Assembly: GCA_903929925.1 (NCBI GenBank)
Contig: CAIYWO010000351.1
Location: 1 to 5,162 of the forward strand
Direction of reading: 5' to 3'
Length of the DNA stretch: 5,162 bases
DNA from: an uncultured beta proteobacterium
Lineage (GTDB): Bacteria; Pseudomonadota; Gammaproteobacteria; Burkholderiales; Burkholderiaceae_B
In this document: positions 4,856-5,162 of the stretch, one piece after another
How positions within the stretch are numbered: position 1 is the first letter of the stretch
How the letters are laid out: each line of letters starts with the position of its first letter
Notes under the pieces: generated by a model
What the model was told of the DNA's origin: nothing
The model's database searches: none
What the model saw: only the letters and a program-made list of their open reading frames with translations
Translations under genes and position numbers: made by a program

Positions 4856-5162
4856 TTATGCCGCCTCGAAAACCTGTCGTTTGGCAGCTAGATGATGGTG
4901 CTCTTGTGTGCGCGCTTTGTACTGGAGGACTTTGCGGTCGACTTTATCGATCAGCAAGTCTATCGAGGCATAAAGATTTTGTTCCGACGCTTCGCAGTGG
5001 ATATCTTTGCCGCGAACATGTAACGTTATTTCTGCGTGGTGTTTGAGTGGTTCGACCGACAGCATGACTTGCGTGCCGATAACGTGATCAAAATGCCGCA
5101 GAACACGGGCCATTTTGGTTTGGATGTATTCCCGGATGGCTGGGGTGACGTCAAGATGGTGA
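4856..5162 (-). CDS. hpf: ribosome hibernation promoting factor HPF (short form), 5' end cut by window edge
   Basis: The reading frame is open to the right edge and gives 101 residues beginning HHLDVTPAIREYIQTK, then MARVLRHFDHVIG. The family normally starts about seven residues earlier (MNLxISG-type), so the internal Met at 5113 is not the start. Other family features are KHHAEITLHVRGKDIHCEA, NLYASIDLLIDKVDRKVLQYK and a His-rich tail EHHH. HPF/YfiA proteins bind the 30S decoding region between the mRNA and tRNA sites and silence ribosomes in stationary phase. At roughly 108 residues in full, this is the short form, lacking the C-terminal dimerisation domain of long HPF. It ends in TAA (4858-4856) and is followed by a strong terminator. 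By comparison with other betaproteobacteria, rpoN is expected immediately upstream, off-window. Confidence 0.93.
   Translation of the reverse strand, partial: HHLDVTPAIREYIQTKMARVLRHFDHVIGTQVMLSVEPLKHHAEITLHVRGKDIHCEASEQNLYASIDLLIDKVDRKVLQYKARTQEHHHLAAKRQVFEAA

Noticed and set aside
4858..5046. 62-codon plus-strand frame opposite hpf
   Set aside because: It is antisense to conserved HPF coding sequence and has no recognisable features.

Overview
The window looks like ordinary chromosomal housekeeping DNA from a betaproteobacterium. Burkholderiales is likely and an Alcaligenaceae-type organism is my best guess. The reasons are the gene order hpf-ptsN-hprK-rapZ (HPr kinase lying between ptsN and rapZ is the betaproteobacterial arrangement; enterobacteria lack hprK here), the divergent yraN/rsmI pair, the N-terminal extensions on both YraN and RsmI, and a moderately high GC content (mid-to-upper 50s percent, judged by eye). 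I cannot name the genus. There is no transposon, phage, CRISPR, tRNA or rRNA signature.

Layout: a 3'-truncated yraN (YraN/UPF0102) runs leftward from 412 off the left edge. Its start does not appear in simple ORF lists because the gene has no stop inside the window. A short divergent spacer (413-475) separates it from rsmI (476-1414, +), the 16S rRNA C1402 2'-O-methyltransferase. rsmI converges on rlpA with only 20 bases between the stop codons. From there to the right edge every gene is on the minus strand. In transcription order these are hpf (5' end cut by the window edge), ptsN, hprK, rapZ and rlpA. The only gene-free stretches are short (63, 20, 43 and 132 bases).

How it fits together: hpf, ptsN, hprK and rapZ are the regulatory genes that usually follow rpoN, which should lie just beyond the right edge. 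HPF hibernates ribosomes. PtsN is the EIIA of the nitrogen PTS. HprK phosphorylates HPr/NPr-type proteins on serine. RapZ is a P-loop protein that in E. coli links cell-envelope amino-sugar status to glmS expression. The last gene, rlpA, encodes an outer-membrane lipoprotein with a lytic transglycosylase-type DPBB domain and a SPOR domain, so a peptidoglycan-remodelling enzyme is coupled to rapZ by a one-base TAATG overlap. A well-formed rho-independent terminator between hpf and ptsN, followed by a TATAAT seven bases before the ptsN ATG with no Shine-Dalgarno, suggests that ptsN-hprK-rapZ-rlpA form their own operon, possibly starting with a leaderless ptsN message.

I found no convincing undescribed system. 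The points most worth a second look are the hpf/ptsN transcriptional break and possible leaderless start, the rapZ-rlpA coupling, the RapZ C-terminus lacking the basic tail known from E. coli, a perfect 11-bp inverted repeat inside yraN, and a large imperfect hairpin in the 5' part of the yraN reading frame.
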